Assembly: GCF_000613945.1 (NCBI RefSeq)
Contig: NZ_BAJY01000001.1
Coordinates: forward strand, 62,001-126,000
Reading direction: 5' to 3'
Source: Prevotella falsenii DSM 22864 = JCM 15124
GTDB lineage: Bacteria; Bacteroidota; Bacteroidia; Bacteroidales; Bacteroidaceae
Length of the DNA: 64,000 nucleotides
A program made the translations under genes and the position numbers. The notes below the pieces were generated by a model that saw only the letters and a list, made by a program, of their open reading frames with translations, was not told the origin of the DNA and ran no database searches. Below are positions 27,211 to 36,243 of this stretch, piece by piece. Positions within the stretch are counted from its first letter, which is position 1; each line of letters begins with the position of its first letter.

Positions 27211-27708
27211 ATGGATTTTCCCTTTTCAATACTGCAAGATGCGTTCTTCGGCGGCTTAGCGGGCATCGGCTTTGCCAGCATCAGCAATCCTCCGAAAAAT
27301 GCCTATAAATATTGTTTTATTATATCTGCCGTGGGTCATGCCATTCGTTTTGTTCTCATGAACAACGACTATCACCACTTCGGACTTATCGCTGCCAGCT
27401 TCATGGCAGCGTTAGCCATCGGTTTTATGACGGTGTTCATGGCACGAAAGGCGAAGTGTCCGCCCGAAACATTCTCGTTTCCGTCGCTTTTGCCCATGAT
27501 TCCTGGAATGTATGCCTACCGCACTGTGGAGGGCTTGGTAATGTGTTTATCTACCGAAAATGAAGATTTATTCGAGCATTATTTGTATCTTTGCACATCG
27601 AACGGTTTTACTTGTGCTTTCGATATATTAGGAATGGTATTGGGCGCAACCATGCCCATCTTCATTTTAAATAAGATTTCCTATAAGGTAACAAGGTACA
27701 CGAATTAA
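27211..27708 (+). CDS. Threonine/serine exporter, C-terminal half
   Basis: A 165-aa membrane protein of the DUF3815 type, which complements the preceding DUF1212 protein to form a ThrE-like exporter. It has five hydrophobic segments and the pattern FPSLLPMIPGMYAYRTVEGL, which mirrors the PGIPYINSISDL motif of the first half. It is followed after 16 bases by a LysR-type regulator gene that may control it. Confidence 0.88.
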   Translation: MDFPFSILQDAFFGGLAGIGFASISNPPKNAYKYCFIISAVGHAIRFVLMNNDYHHFGLIAASFMAALAIGFMTVFMARKAKCPPETFSFPSLLPMIPGMYAYRTVEGLVMCLSTENEDLFEHYLYLCTSNGFTCAFDILGMVLGATMPIFILNKISYKVTRYTN

Positions 27709-27724
27709 CAAAAATAAAAGGATA

Positions 27725-28633
27725 ATGGAGCTAAGACAACTACGATACTTCTTAAAGGTAGCAGAACTTTTAAACTTCTCGGAGGCTTCAAAAGCACTGT
27801 TCATAACACAAAGCACGCTGTCGCAACAAATAAAACAACTTGAAACAGAGCTTGACACTACGCTGTTTGAACGCAACAGCCACGAAGTTACGCTTACCGA
27901 AGCCGGGCAGAAACTTGTGAGATATGCACAGAAGGTGGTCGTAGATGCCGACATTTGCCAACAGAAAATGACCGATTTGAAGAGTTTGCTGACAGGCGAG
28001 CTCAATATTGGGGTTACGTTTACTTTCAGTTCGCTGCTCACCGAAACCGTGCTCGAATTTATGGAACACTATCCCGAGGTTCGCCTTAACATCATTTACA
28101 AGACGATGGCAGAACTTATGGATATGCTGCAACGCCACGAAGTAGACTTTGTTTTGGCATTCAAACCCACTGAAAAGAACGAAAGAGTGGAAAGCTACCT
28201 GTTGTTCAACAATAATCTTGTAGCCGTAATGAGTTCCACCCACCCATTTGCCAAACGCAAAAGCATATCGTTGGAAGACTTGAAAGCCTGTCAGATAGCT
28301 ATGCCTGCATGCGGTTTGCAGGCTCGAAACGCATTCGACGATATGACAGAATCATCGGCAAATGACATAAAAACACGTTTAGAGATAAACGATATAAACA
28401 TTCTGCTGAAGTTGGTACGCCAAAGCAAACTCGTAACAGTGCTTGCCGAAGCCACCATTCACAACGAAGAAGGACTTGTGGGAATACCGCTCGAAATGCA
28501 CAACAACGACATGGAAGGCTGCATTCACATGCTGAAGAACGCTTACATCAAGAACTCTGCACGCGAGTTTTACCGTCTGTTGAGCCAATCGCGCGCCATT
28601 ATGAAATACTCTTCGCTATCTCGGCTGCTGTAA
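27725..28633 (+). CDS. LysR family transcriptional regulator
   Basis: A 302-aa regulator. The winged-helix domain (residues 1-60) has the typical LysR opening MELRQLRYFLKVAELLNFSE and recognition helix TQSTLSQQIKQLE. The effector-binding domain covers residues about 90-295. It starts close behind the ThrE genes on the same strand, so it may regulate them. That is unusual, as LysR genes are more often divergent from their targets. The inducer is unknown. Confidence 0.92.
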   Translation: MELRQLRYFLKVAELLNFSEASKALFITQSTLSQQIKQLETELDTTLFERNSHEVTLTEAGQKLVRYAQKVVVDADICQQKMTDLKSLLTGELNIGVTFTFSSLLTETVLEFMEHYPEVRLNIIYKTMAELMDMLQRHEVDFVLAFKPTEKNERVESYLLFNNNLVAVMSSTHPFAKRKSISLEDLKACQIAMPACGLQARNAFDDMTESSANDIKTRLEINDINILLKLVRQSKLVTVLAEATIHNEEGLVGIPLEMHNNDMEGCIHMLKNAYIKNSAREFYRLLSQSRAIMKYSSLSRLL

Positions 28634-28674
28634 AAAAGCATACTGTTTCGGGCGCATATCTATCTTATTCTATA

Positions 28675-28905
28675 AGTTTGACAGGCAAGAAAAAGGGCGA
28701 AAGATACGTAAATATTTTTCATAAACATATCTGTTGCTTAACTTGCTTACTGCCAACGCTTTACAAAACCTATTGTTTTGCATTCCAAAACCGTAGGTTT
28801 TGCACGGTAAAAGCGGCTGTTTTGCGTTGCAAAACCTACGGTTTCGCAACGCCAAATCGAAATTATCGTTTTCTTAACGAATTATCTTTACAAAGCAAGA
28901 GCGAT
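28675..28905 (-). repeat. 22-nt-core dispersed element, copy F
   Basis: Core units at 28760, 28782, 28804 and 28826, read in the inverted orientation. The words are CAATAGG-type, CCGTAGG, GCGGCTG and CCTACGG. Conserved flanks lie on both sides. It lies directly after the LysR gene. Confidence 0.8.
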
Positions 28906-28947
28906 TTTCTTGTAAAATCATCTTATATTTGCTGCGAATAAAAGGAC

Positions 28948-29033
28948 GGATTGTAGGGGTGTGGTTTATCACGTTCCTACAATCCACGTTGCTGTTTCTT
29001 AGGTGTTGGGAACGTGATGAACCACGCTCCTAC
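28948..29033. repeat. Compound inverted repeat
   Basis: GGATTGTAGG (28948-28957) pairs perfectly with CCTACAATCC (28976-28985). The same stretch (28952-28980) is repeated in inverted orientation at 29006-29033 with a few differences, sharing GTGGTTTATCACGTTCC against GGAACGTGATGAACCAC. Two alternative folds are therefore possible: a local hairpin, or a long 28-bp stem. Confidence 0.8.
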
Positions 29034-29078
29034 CTGCGTTGGAAAATGTAAAACCTATACTTAGCTGTTTAAAAACAA

Positions 29079-29136
29079 AAATCCACCAACTGCAACGGCT
29101 CTATACCAACCGCGAAGATGTGGCTGTGGTGGATTT
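29079..29136 (-). terminator. Terminator after the glutathione peroxidase gene
   Basis: AAATCCACCA (29079-29088) pairs with TGGTGGATTT (29127-29136). On the minus strand the stem is followed by a T-rich run (TTTTTGTTTTT), as expected for an intrinsic terminator, although the loop is long. Confidence 0.65.
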
Positions 29137-29150
29137 CTTTCGTCCCTTTC

Positions 29151-29765
29151 TTACTGTACTTTCAGCGCAGCACGAATGCCTGCCTCAACATCTTTCATAT
29201 CGGTAGTAGGCTCAAAGCGGTCTACGACATGCCCATCGCGGTCGATTAAGAACTTGGTGAAGTTCCACTTAATGCTTGGATTTTTCGCATAGTCGGGGTC
29301 TTCCTTGCTGAACTTTTCATCAAGAAACTTGCCTATCTTGGTGCTCGTATCGAAACCTTTAAAGCCTTGTTGCGCTTTCAGATAGGTGTAAAGGGGCAGT
29401 TCTTTCTTTCCATTCACCTCTATTTTGTCGAACTGTGGGAAAGTAACGCCGTAGTTTCCCGTGCAGAAAGCCTTTATTTCGCTGAGTGTTCCCGGAGCTT
29501 GCTCGCCGAATTGGTTGCATGGGAAGTCGAGAATTACGAGTCCTTGCGCCTTGTAAGTATCGTAAAGTTTCTGCAAAGCCTCGTATTGCGGCGTGAAACC
29601 GCACTTTGTGGCTGTGTTTACAATAAGCAATACCTTGCCTTTATAGTCTTTCAGCTTTACCGTACGCTCGTTGGCGTCCTTCACTTTAAAGTTATACACA
29701 TTCTTTTGCGCCATAGCAGGGAATGCCAAAAGTGTGCAGAAAAGTGCTAATATTATTTTCTTCAT
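29151..29765 (-). CDS. Glutathione peroxidase family thiol peroxidase, secreted
   Basis: A 204-aa periplasmic peroxidase that reduces hydroperoxides, probably with thioredoxin as donor. The signal peptide ends FPAMAQ. The catalytic Cys55 is in NTATKCGFTPQY, the tetrad Gln88 and second Cys83 are in DFPCNQFGEQAPG, and the Trp and Asn are in IKWNFTKFLI. It is a Cys-type enzyme with no selenocysteine. It runs in the same direction as the Sir2 gene, 32 bases apart, so the two may share a transcript. Confidence 0.93.
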   Translation of the reverse strand: MKKIILALFCTLLAFPAMAQKNVYNFKVKDANERTVKLKDYKGKVLLIVNTATKCGFTPQYEALQKLYDTYKAQGLVILDFPCNQFGEQAPGTLSEIKAFCTGNYGVTFPQFDKIEVNGKKELPLYTYLKAQQGFKGFDTSTKIGKFLDEKFSKEDPDYAKNPSIKWNFTKFLIDRDGHVVDRFEPTTDMKDVEAGIRAALKVQ

Positions 29766-29797
29766 AATATGTTTTTTAATTTTTGCATCGGTATGTT

Positions 29798-30490
29798 TTA
29801 AATTCTTTCCATCAGTTCGCGCATTCCTTCGCTTGCCCCTTTGCGAATAACAGTGATGTTGGGAGCGTGTCCCGATTGCACATCGTTAGGGTCTATCAGG
29901 TAGATGGGCACGCCTGCACGGACGTAATGCACCAATCCTGCAGCGGGATAAACGTTGAGCGAAGTGCCGACGATAACGAAAATATCGGCATCGCCCACTG
30001 CTCTTGCAGCGGGTTCTATCATCGGAACGCTTTCGCCGAAGAACACAATGAAGGGGCGAAGCAGACTTCCATCGGCTGCTTTCTCGCCCGGCAGCACGTC
30101 GGGATTGTCTTCTGTAAGTACCTTTATATATTGAGGGTTGTACGCATCGTTGCTCGAACAAGCCTTTTTCAACTCGCCGTGCAGATGGATAACGTTGGTA
30201 GAACCTGCCGACTCGTGCAAATCGTCTACATTCTGTGTAATCACGGTTACGTCGTAGTTGTCCTCCAACTTCTTTATGAGCTTATGCCCTTCGTTGGGTT
30301 TCGCCATGAACAGTTTCTTTCGCAACCGGTTGTAGAAGTTATTCACCAATACAGGGTCGCTTTCCCATGCCTCATGGGTGGCTACTTTCTCCACCGGATA
30401 ATCCTCCCACAAGCCGTCGCTGCCACGGAAAGTTTTAAATCCGCTCTCTACCGACATACCCGCACCCGTCAGGAATACTATTTTCTTCAT
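29798..30490 (-). CDS. Sir2-type NAD-dependent protein deacylase
   Basis: A 230-aa sirtuin that removes acyl groups from lysine using NAD. NAD-binding motifs are GAGMSVESGFKTFRG (9-23), TQNVDDLHESAG and IHLHGE with the catalytic His; VGTSLNVYPAAGL follows. The zinc-binding quartet of cysteines usually found after HLHG is not present; the whole region has a single Cys (KKACSS). This matches a known bacterial subgroup that lacks the zinc ribbon. The length is normal for that subgroup. Confidence 0.92.
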   Translation of the reverse strand: MKKIVFLTGAGMSVESGFKTFRGSDGLWEDYPVEKVATHEAWESDPVLVNNFYNRLRKKLFMAKPNEGHKLIKKLEDNYDVTVITQNVDDLHESAGSTNVIHLHGELKKACSSNDAYNPQYIKVLTEDNPDVLPGEKAADGSLLRPFIVFFGESVPMIEPAARAVGDADIFVIVGTSLNVYPAAGLVHYVRAGVPIYLIDPNDVQSGHAPNITVIRKGASEGMRELMERI

Positions 30491-30566
30491 ACTGATATTT
30501 TATTTGTTGATTTTACAAATTTAGTAATTTTAATTAGATAAATGCCAAACTATGTTCTAAAAATAG

Positions 30567-30574
30567 TATCTTTG
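30567..30574 (+). promoter_or_regulatory. -7 box ahead of the FKBP cluster
   Basis: TATCTTTG at 30567-30574, 36 bases before the first FKBP gene. No convincing -33 box is seen. Confidence 0.5.
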
Positions 30575-30609
30575 CACATTAATAATATTTAAACAAGAAA
30601 AGAAAATCA

Positions 30610-31215
30610 ATGGACAAATTAAGTTACGCTTTGGGTATCGGCATTGGTACACAGCTCAGTGGAATGGGTGCAAGCAACTTGAATATCGACAACTTTGCAC
30701 AAGCAATTAAGGACGTAATAGCAGGCAACAAGTTACAGGTAAGCAACGAAGAAGCACAAATACTCGTAAACAACTTCTTTGCCGAACAACAGGCAAGGCA
30801 AGAGGCTGCCGCTGCCGAAGCAGGCAAAGTGGCTAAAGCCGTAAGCGAGGACTTCTTGGCTGAGAATGCAAAGAAAGAGGGCGTCGTAGTATTGCCTTCA
30901 GGGCTCCAATATGAAGTTATCACAGAAGGAAACGGCAAGAAACCAAGTGCAACAAGCAAGGTGAAGTGCCACTACGAAGGTACGCTCATAGACGGAACCA
31001 AGTTCGACAGCTCGTACGATCGCGGCGAACCTGCCACATTCGGCTTGAATCAAGTCATAGCAGGTTGGACAGAAGGACTTCAACTCATGGGTGAAGGCGC
31101 AAAATATCGCTTCTTTATTCCTTATAACCTTGGCTATGGAGAACGTGGGGCAGGCGCATCAATCCCTCCATACGCAGCTTTGGTATTCGTAGTAGAACTC
31201 ATTGAAGTGCTTTAA
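30610..31215 (+). CDS. FKBP-type peptidyl-prolyl isomerase, cytoplasmic
   Basis: A 201-aa FklB/Mip-type isomerase without signal peptide. The N-terminal helical dimerisation domain starts MDKLSYALGIGIG and ends in a long helix (about residues 60-90). The FKBP domain covers about 95-201, with VKCHYEGTLIDGTKFDSSYDRGEPATFGLNQVIAGWTEGL and YGERGAGASIPPYAALVFVVEL. It is the first of three related genes in tandem that appear to send the same kind of enzyme to different compartments. Confidence 0.92.
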   Translation: MDKLSYALGIGIGTQLSGMGASNLNIDNFAQAIKDVIAGNKLQVSNEEAQILVNNFFAEQQARQEAAAAEAGKVAKAVSEDFLAENAKKEGVVVLPSGLQYEVITEGNGKKPSATSKVKCHYEGTLIDGTKFDSSYDRGEPATFGLNQVIAGWTEGLQLMGEGAKYRFFIPYNLGYGERGAGASIPPYAALVFVVELIEVL

Positions 31216-31257
31216 GCGAAAGAATAACAACTTAAAAATAATAACACAATAAAGAAA

Positions 31258-32151
31258 ATGAAGAAACTTACAGTTGTAGCCGCATTGGCTATCGCCGCAA
31301 TCAGCTTTACGGCATGTGGCAATCAAACTCCAAAAGAAGACTTGAAATCGGACATCGATTCATTGAGCTACGCCTTTGGTATCGACCAAGGACAGGGCGT
31401 TAAGCAATATTTGCAGCAGATGAACATCGACACAGCTTACATCGATGAGTTCATTAAAGGTATGAACGATGGTGCAACGAACATGGACGACAAGAAGAAA
31501 GCTGCTTACAATGCCGGTATCGGTGTCGGAATGAACATGAACATGGTAATTAAAAACCAAATCAACAAGAGCATTTTCGGTGAAGATTCTACCCAGTCTA
31601 TCTCGTTGAACAACTTCCTTGCAGGTTTTGCAGCAAGCGCAAAGGGCAACAACAAGAACATGACCATAGAGAAAGCTCGCCAAATTGAGCAAAGAGTACC
31701 ACAAGCCATTCAGGCAAAAACAGCTGAAAAGAAGTTCGGCGACAATAAGAAAAAGAACGATGCCTATATGGCAAAGATTGCAAAGAACCCTGAAATGAAG
31801 GCTTTGAAGCAAGGCGTGTACTACAAGGAAATTAAAGCCGGAAGCGGTGCGAAGCCTACAGCGTCGCAGGTAGTGAAGATTAGCTACGAAGGAAAGACCA
31901 TCGATGGTAAGGTATTCGATAAGAACGACGGTACAACAATGCAAATCGGACAAGCTGTTCCCGGTTTCAACGAAGCACTGCTGAATATGCCTGTGGGTGC
32001 AAAGTGGGAAGTTTACATTCCTTACGCAGCAGGTTACAACGCACAACAGCCAAGTCCTGACATCAAGCCTTTCTCTACTTTGATATTCACAATCGAAATG
32101 TTGTCTATCGAAAAGACAGAGAATGCAGGCGCAAGAATGCCAATGAATTAA
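31258..32151 (+). CDS. FKBP-type peptidyl-prolyl isomerase, lipoprotein
   Basis: A 297-aa lipoprotein: signal followed by SFTAC (Cys20). The helical N-terminal domain starts DIDSLSYAFGIDQG and matches that of the preceding gene. The FKBP domain (about 185-285) is VKISYEGKTIDGKVFDKN, IGQAVPGFNEALLNMPVGAKWEVYIPYAAGY. The active-site aspartate and aromatic residues are less well kept than in its neighbours (KNDGTT replaces the usual loop). It is probably periplasmic, anchored to a membrane. Confidence 0.9.
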   Translation: MKKLTVVAALAIAAISFTACGNQTPKEDLKSDIDSLSYAFGIDQGQGVKQYLQQMNIDTAYIDEFIKGMNDGATNMDDKKKAAYNAGIGVGMNMNMVIKNQINKSIFGEDSTQSISLNNFLAGFAASAKGNNKNMTIEKARQIEQRVPQAIQAKTAEKKFGDNKKKNDAYMAKIAKNPEMKALKQGVYYKEIKAGSGAKPTASQVVKISYEGKTIDGKVFDKNDGTTMQIGQAVPGFNEALLNMPVGAKWEVYIPYAAGYNAQQPSPDIKPFSTLIFTIEMLSIEKTENAGARMPMN

Positions 32152-32182
32152 TCGGAAATAAAGTTCATAGTATAATTAATTA

Positions 32183-32220
32183 AGGTGGGTTGGGAAACTG
32201 TTTAGCCCAATCCACTTTTT
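32183..32220 (+). terminator. Terminator after the second FKBP gene
   Basis: GTGGGTTGGG (32185-32194) pairs with CCCAATCCAC (32206-32215), with one G-T pair, followed by TTTTT. The third FKBP gene therefore may have its own promoter or depend on read-through. Confidence 0.75.
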
Positions 32221-32294
32221 CATTACTACACCATTTCATGGGAAACAACAAGGGAATGTAGCTTGTAAACATTCCTGCCTAAACACAAAAGACG

Positions 32295-33278
32295 ATGAAA
32301 AAAATAGCAATTATGGCATTGCTCGTCATGGCAAGCGCAGGTTTCAACACTGCAAATGCACAGAGCAAGAAACAGAAAAAACAGAAAAAGCAAGAAGCAA
32401 GAGAAGTAATAACAGCCGTAAACCCTGTCGGCGATGAAGGCAAAATAGAAACAATGCGGTTCGATTCGCTAAGCTATGCAGCAGGTGTGAGCATGACACG
32501 TGGACTGGAAGACTATCTTTCAAGTCAGTTGGGTGTATCGAAAGAGCAACTGCCCGACTTTATGCGCGGACTGAAAGAGGGCTTTTCAAAACGCAAGGAC
32601 GCCTCTTTCTCTGCCTACACAGCAGGTTTGCAAATCGCAGCACAGGTGGAACGGAACATGCTTCCTAATATGAAGAAGCAGTTTAAAGGAACATCTGCCG
32701 ACATCAACGACAAGTTTTTCTTTGAAGGTTTCATTGCTGCCATGGAAAAAGACACAACCTTCTTGAAGCAGGAAGAAGCGCAAGAATATCTCAATAAGAA
32801 GCAGAAAGCATTGACAGAACACCGCAACGCACAAACAAAAGCTGCGGGCGAGAAGTTCCTTGCAGAAAACAAAAAGAAGCAGGGAGTAGTTACTTTGCCA
32901 AGCGGATTGCAATATAAGATACTCGTAAAGGGAGAAGGAGAGAAACCAACGAAGGACGATCAGGTTATAGTTGTGTACGAAGGACGCACCATCGACGGTA
33001 AAGTGTTCGATGCAACAGCCCGCCACGGCAAACCAAACGATACTTTCGGGGTGAGCAACCTCATCAAAGGCTGGACGGAAGCCCTCACGCTTATGCCGGT
33101 GGGCTCTAAGTGGGAGATTTACATTCCGCAAGAACTTGCCTACGGTGCACGCGGTGCCGGCGACGACATCGCACCTTATTCAGCCCTCATCTTCACACTC
33201 GAACTGCAAGGTATATCAGGAAAGGAAGAGAAAATACCGGCCGGAAAGTTTCCTTTGTTGAAAGAAAAGAAGAAGTAA
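32295..33278 (+). CDS. FKBP-type peptidyl-prolyl isomerase, secreted
   Basis: A 327-aa protein with a cleavable signal (FNTANAQ) followed by a lysine/glutamine-rich stretch (SKKQKKQKKQEA). The helical domain (DSLSYAAGVSMTRGLEDYL) and FKBP domain (about 205-305) follow, the latter with VIVVYEGRTIDGKVFDATARHGKPNDTFGVSNLIKGWTEALTLMPVG and YGARGAGDDIAPYSALIFTLELQGI. The catalytic pocket residues are well conserved. Third gene of the tandem set. Confidence 0.92.
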   Translation: MKKIAIMALLVMASAGFNTANAQSKKQKKQKKQEAREVITAVNPVGDEGKIETMRFDSLSYAAGVSMTRGLEDYLSSQLGVSKEQLPDFMRGLKEGFSKRKDASFSAYTAGLQIAAQVERNMLPNMKKQFKGTSADINDKFFFEGFIAAMEKDTTFLKQEEAQEYLNKKQKALTEHRNAQTKAAGEKFLAENKKKQGVVTLPSGLQYKILVKGEGEKPTKDDQVIVVYEGRTIDGKVFDATARHGKPNDTFGVSNLIKGWTEALTLMPVGSKWEIYIPQELAYGARGAGDDIAPYSALIFTLELQGISGKEEKIPAGKFPLLKEKKK

Positions 33279-33405
33279 AACAATGTTTGCCAAAGGAACG
33301 ATAATAACTTGTTGGCAGAATTGATTGGGAAGAAACATTACAAAAACATCGTTTTGGTGAAGTCTTCGTAAGTATCTGACAATCAGTTACTACGTTTTTA
33401 CGTTC

Positions 33406-33493
33406 CAAAAGCGTAGGTTTTGAAGAGTAAAAGCGTAGGTTTTGCAATGCGAAACCTACGCTTTTGAAATGCCAAACCGCAGGTTTCAAAAAA
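33406..33493. repeat. Degenerate 22-nt array without flanks (copy G)
   Basis: Four 22-base units at 33406, 33428, 33450 and 33472 made of the familiar words (GCGTAGG, GCGTAGG, CCTACGC, CCGCAGG). The conserved left and right flanks of the family are missing. The rest of the 446-base gap (33279-33724) holds only the -7 box of the next gene. Confidence 0.8.
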
Positions 33494-33657
33494 CGAAAGC
33501 AAAACGGGGCTTTTTCCGTAATGTTTTTTTCAATTAAATCAATCGGCAGGTAACAATAAGTCTTGGAATATTCCTTAAAAAACGATTAACAAATGACAAA
33601 ATGCGCATACAGACACATTTTGTCTTCTTTTTTATTGTCTAATCCATTTAAAATGCC

Positions 33658-33665
33658 TACTTTTG
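33658..33665 (+). promoter_or_regulatory. -7 box of the AsnC/Lrp gene
   Basis: TACTTTTG at 33658-33665, 60 bases before the start codon. No clear -33 TTTG is present. Confidence 0.5.
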
Positions 33666-33724
33666 CTTTCAAATTGTAAATTAACTTTCTTGCTTACCAT
33701 AGGCAAGTAAAACCCAAAATATTT

Positions 33725-34189
33725 ATGGATAAGATTGATAAATTAGACAAACGAATTCTGAGCATCTTGTCGCAAAACGCTCGTATCCCATTTAAAGATG
33801 TAGCAGCAGAATGTGGCGTGTCGCGTGCAGCCATACACCAGCGTGTCCAGCACCTTATCGAAAACGGCGTAATCGTAGGCAGTGGCTTCCATGTAAACCC
33901 AAAGAGCCTCGGCTATACCACTTGCACTTACGTCGGCTTGAACCTCGAACGTGGCTCAATGTATCGCGATGTGGTGGAACGTATCAGTACCATTCCGGAA
34001 GTAATAGAATGCCATTTTACCACAGGTTCGTACACCATGCTCGTCAAACTCTTCGCAAAGGACAACGAACAGCTTATGGATTTGCTCAACAACAAAATTC
34101 AAAGCATTCCCGGCGTAGTATCTACCGAGACGCTTATCTCGCTCGAACAGAGTATCAAGCGCGAAATTCCAATCGCCGAAGAGCTATAA
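33725..34189 (+). CDS. AsnC/Lrp family transcriptional regulator
   Basis: A 154-aa feast/famine regulator. The N-terminal helix-turn-helix reads KLDKRILSILSQNARIPFKDVAAECGVSRAAIHQRVQHLIENGVI. The C-terminal RAM domain (about 70-145) has the amino-acid-binding pattern IPEVIECHFTTGSYTMLVKLFAKDNEQL. It lies ahead of a peptide-degradation cluster on the same strand, which it may regulate. The effector amino acid is unknown. Confidence 0.93.
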   Translation: MDKIDKLDKRILSILSQNARIPFKDVAAECGVSRAAIHQRVQHLIENGVIVGSGFHVNPKSLGYTTCTYVGLNLERGSMYRDVVERISTIPEVIECHFTTGSYTMLVKLFAKDNEQLMDLLNNKIQSIPGVVSTETLISLEQSIKREIPIAEEL

Positions 34190-34365
34190 ACGAAGCCGTT
34201 TAGCATTGTGTTTCAAGCGTTAAAATACAGGCATCGGCAACGTCAAGGAATAGCGGCTTTTGCCGTAACTCCGTTGCGACTTTGGCAGCTGTTCGGAAGG
34301 AGGCAATCATCGCATCTGCACCATTCTGAATTCGTTAAACTCACGTTATTATATAAATAAAGATT

Positions 34366-36232
34366 ATGACACTAAACTATAATTTGGACGCCCATCTGGC
34401 AGAGCTTTACGAAAGCTATCCGGAGGGCAACAGCAAGCCTGTCATTGGTATTACCACCAATTTTTCGGGGCAAGATGTTACCATTCGTGAAGTTTTCCAC
34501 AAGCAGGTGATAGAAGCCGGAGGCACACCGCTGCTTATTCCGCCCACTACCGATAAGCAAGTATTGACCAATATACTCGACCGCATCGACGGACTTCTGC
34601 TTTCGGGCGGTGCCGATGTAAATCCATTGTGGGCAGGCGAAGAGCCAACACCAAACGTAGGCAACATAAACGATAAGCGAGACCTGTCGGAACTGCTCAC
34701 CACACGGTTGGCTTACAACCGCCAAATACCCATATTCGCCGTGTGCCGGGGCATGCAGGTCTTGGCGATAGCGTTAGACGGAAAAGTGCAACAGCACATT
34801 TACGACCCTTACATCGTTGAGGAAACAGAGGAAAAGAAACTCGCACGACTGAAAAGCGTTACTACTTTGCGCCCTGCAAAGCTAAAGCACGACCAGAGTG
34901 CAGCCTTCAACGAACCTACGCACAGCATTATGATAGAGCCTCGCTCCATACTTCATTCCATTTACAAGCAAGACAAAATCTTTGTAAACTCGTTCCATCA
35001 CCAAGCTGTTTCCGACCCCGGAAAGCGGTTTAAAGCAACGGCTTACGCTCCCGACGGCGTTATAGAATGTATGGAAAGTGCCGAATTTAAACCCATCATA
35101 GGCGTTCAGTGGCACCCGGAATGGTTGGAAGACGAAGGCAGAAGCTGTTTAAATGGTTTGTAAACGAAGCCGGCAACTTCCGCACAGCCAAGCAACTGCA
35201 CACACGCATACTCACGCTCGACACCCATTGCGACACTCCTATGTTCTTCCCGCAAGGTGTAGACTTTGCCAAACGCGACCCACGCATTCTTTACGACCTG
35301 CATAAGATGACCGAGGGACACCAAGATGCCGTTACAATGGCGGCTTACTTGCCGCAACCACGCATAGGCGAAACGTTCTCATCGAAGATAGATGTGGAAG
35401 GATTAAAGCATTTTAATCCCGACCTGACCGACGTGTTGGACAACCTTACGCCGACTTCCTACGCCGACTTAATATTCAATAAGATTGAGAAAATAGTAAA
35501 AGAAAACAGTCGCTACCTCAGTATTGCACGCACACCGTCCGACCTTTACGAAGACAAACGCAAGGGACGCAAGAGCATTATGTTCGCTATCGAAAACGGT
35601 TTAGCCTTGGAAGGAAAGCTATCAAACGTGAAATACTTTGCACAACGGGGGGTAACGTACATCACACTGTGCCATAACGGCGACAACGACATCTGCGATT
35701 CGGCACGAGGGAGCAACCTCCACGGCGGCGTGAGCAAGTTTGGCATTGAAGTAATTAAGGAAATGAACCGCAACGGCATTATGGTAGACCTCAGCCATGG
35801 CGGCGAAAAGAGTTTCTACGATGCGCTCGAAATAAGCAGCCAGCCATTGTGTGCAGTCATTCCAACAGCAAAGTGCTTTGCGATGTGCCTCGCAACCTCA
35901 CCGACGACCAGATGAAAGCATTGGCAAAGAAAGGCGGCGTTGCACACATAACCCTTTATCAAGGCTTCTTGCGTAAAGGCGGAACAGCCTCAATACTCGA
36001 TGCCATCGCCCATTTGGAGCACGCTATAAACGTTATGGGCATCGATTACGTAGGCATAGGAACCGACTTCGACGGCGACGGAACAGTGTGCGGAATGGCA
36101 GACGCCGGCGAAATGATAAACTTCACTCGCCATTTGCTTGCCCGCAAATACAGCGAACGCGACATAGAAAAGATATGGGGAGGCAACTGGTTGCGCGTAA
36201 TGGCACAAGTGCAGGCAGCCAAACAAAAATAA
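34366..36232 (+). pseudogene. Class I GATase (C26) fused to M19 dipeptidase, two frameshifts
   Basis: Three consecutive frames add up to one protein of about 620 aa. The first (from 34366) is a gamma-glutamyl hydrolase-type GATase with catalytic CRGMQV and GVQWHPEW. It runs into an M19 membrane-dipeptidase domain (from 35139, QKLFKWFVNEAGNF, then THCDTP, AIENGLALEG, DLSHGG). That domain ends in the third frame (from 35849, VCSHSNSKVLCDVPRNL and GIGTDFDG). One base seems missing at 35138/35139 and one at 35848/35849. The zinc ligands of the dipeptidase are all present once the frames are joined. The pairing suggests stepwise cleavage of gamma-glutamyl peptides such as glutathione. No signal peptide is seen. 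Confidence 0.88.
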
Positions 36233-36243
36233 AAAGAACAACA

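Noticed and set aside
36088-36243. N-terminal extension of the glutaminyl cyclase
   Set aside because: It overlaps the dipeptidase end, is highly basic, and would bury the lipoprotein signal that starts at 36244.
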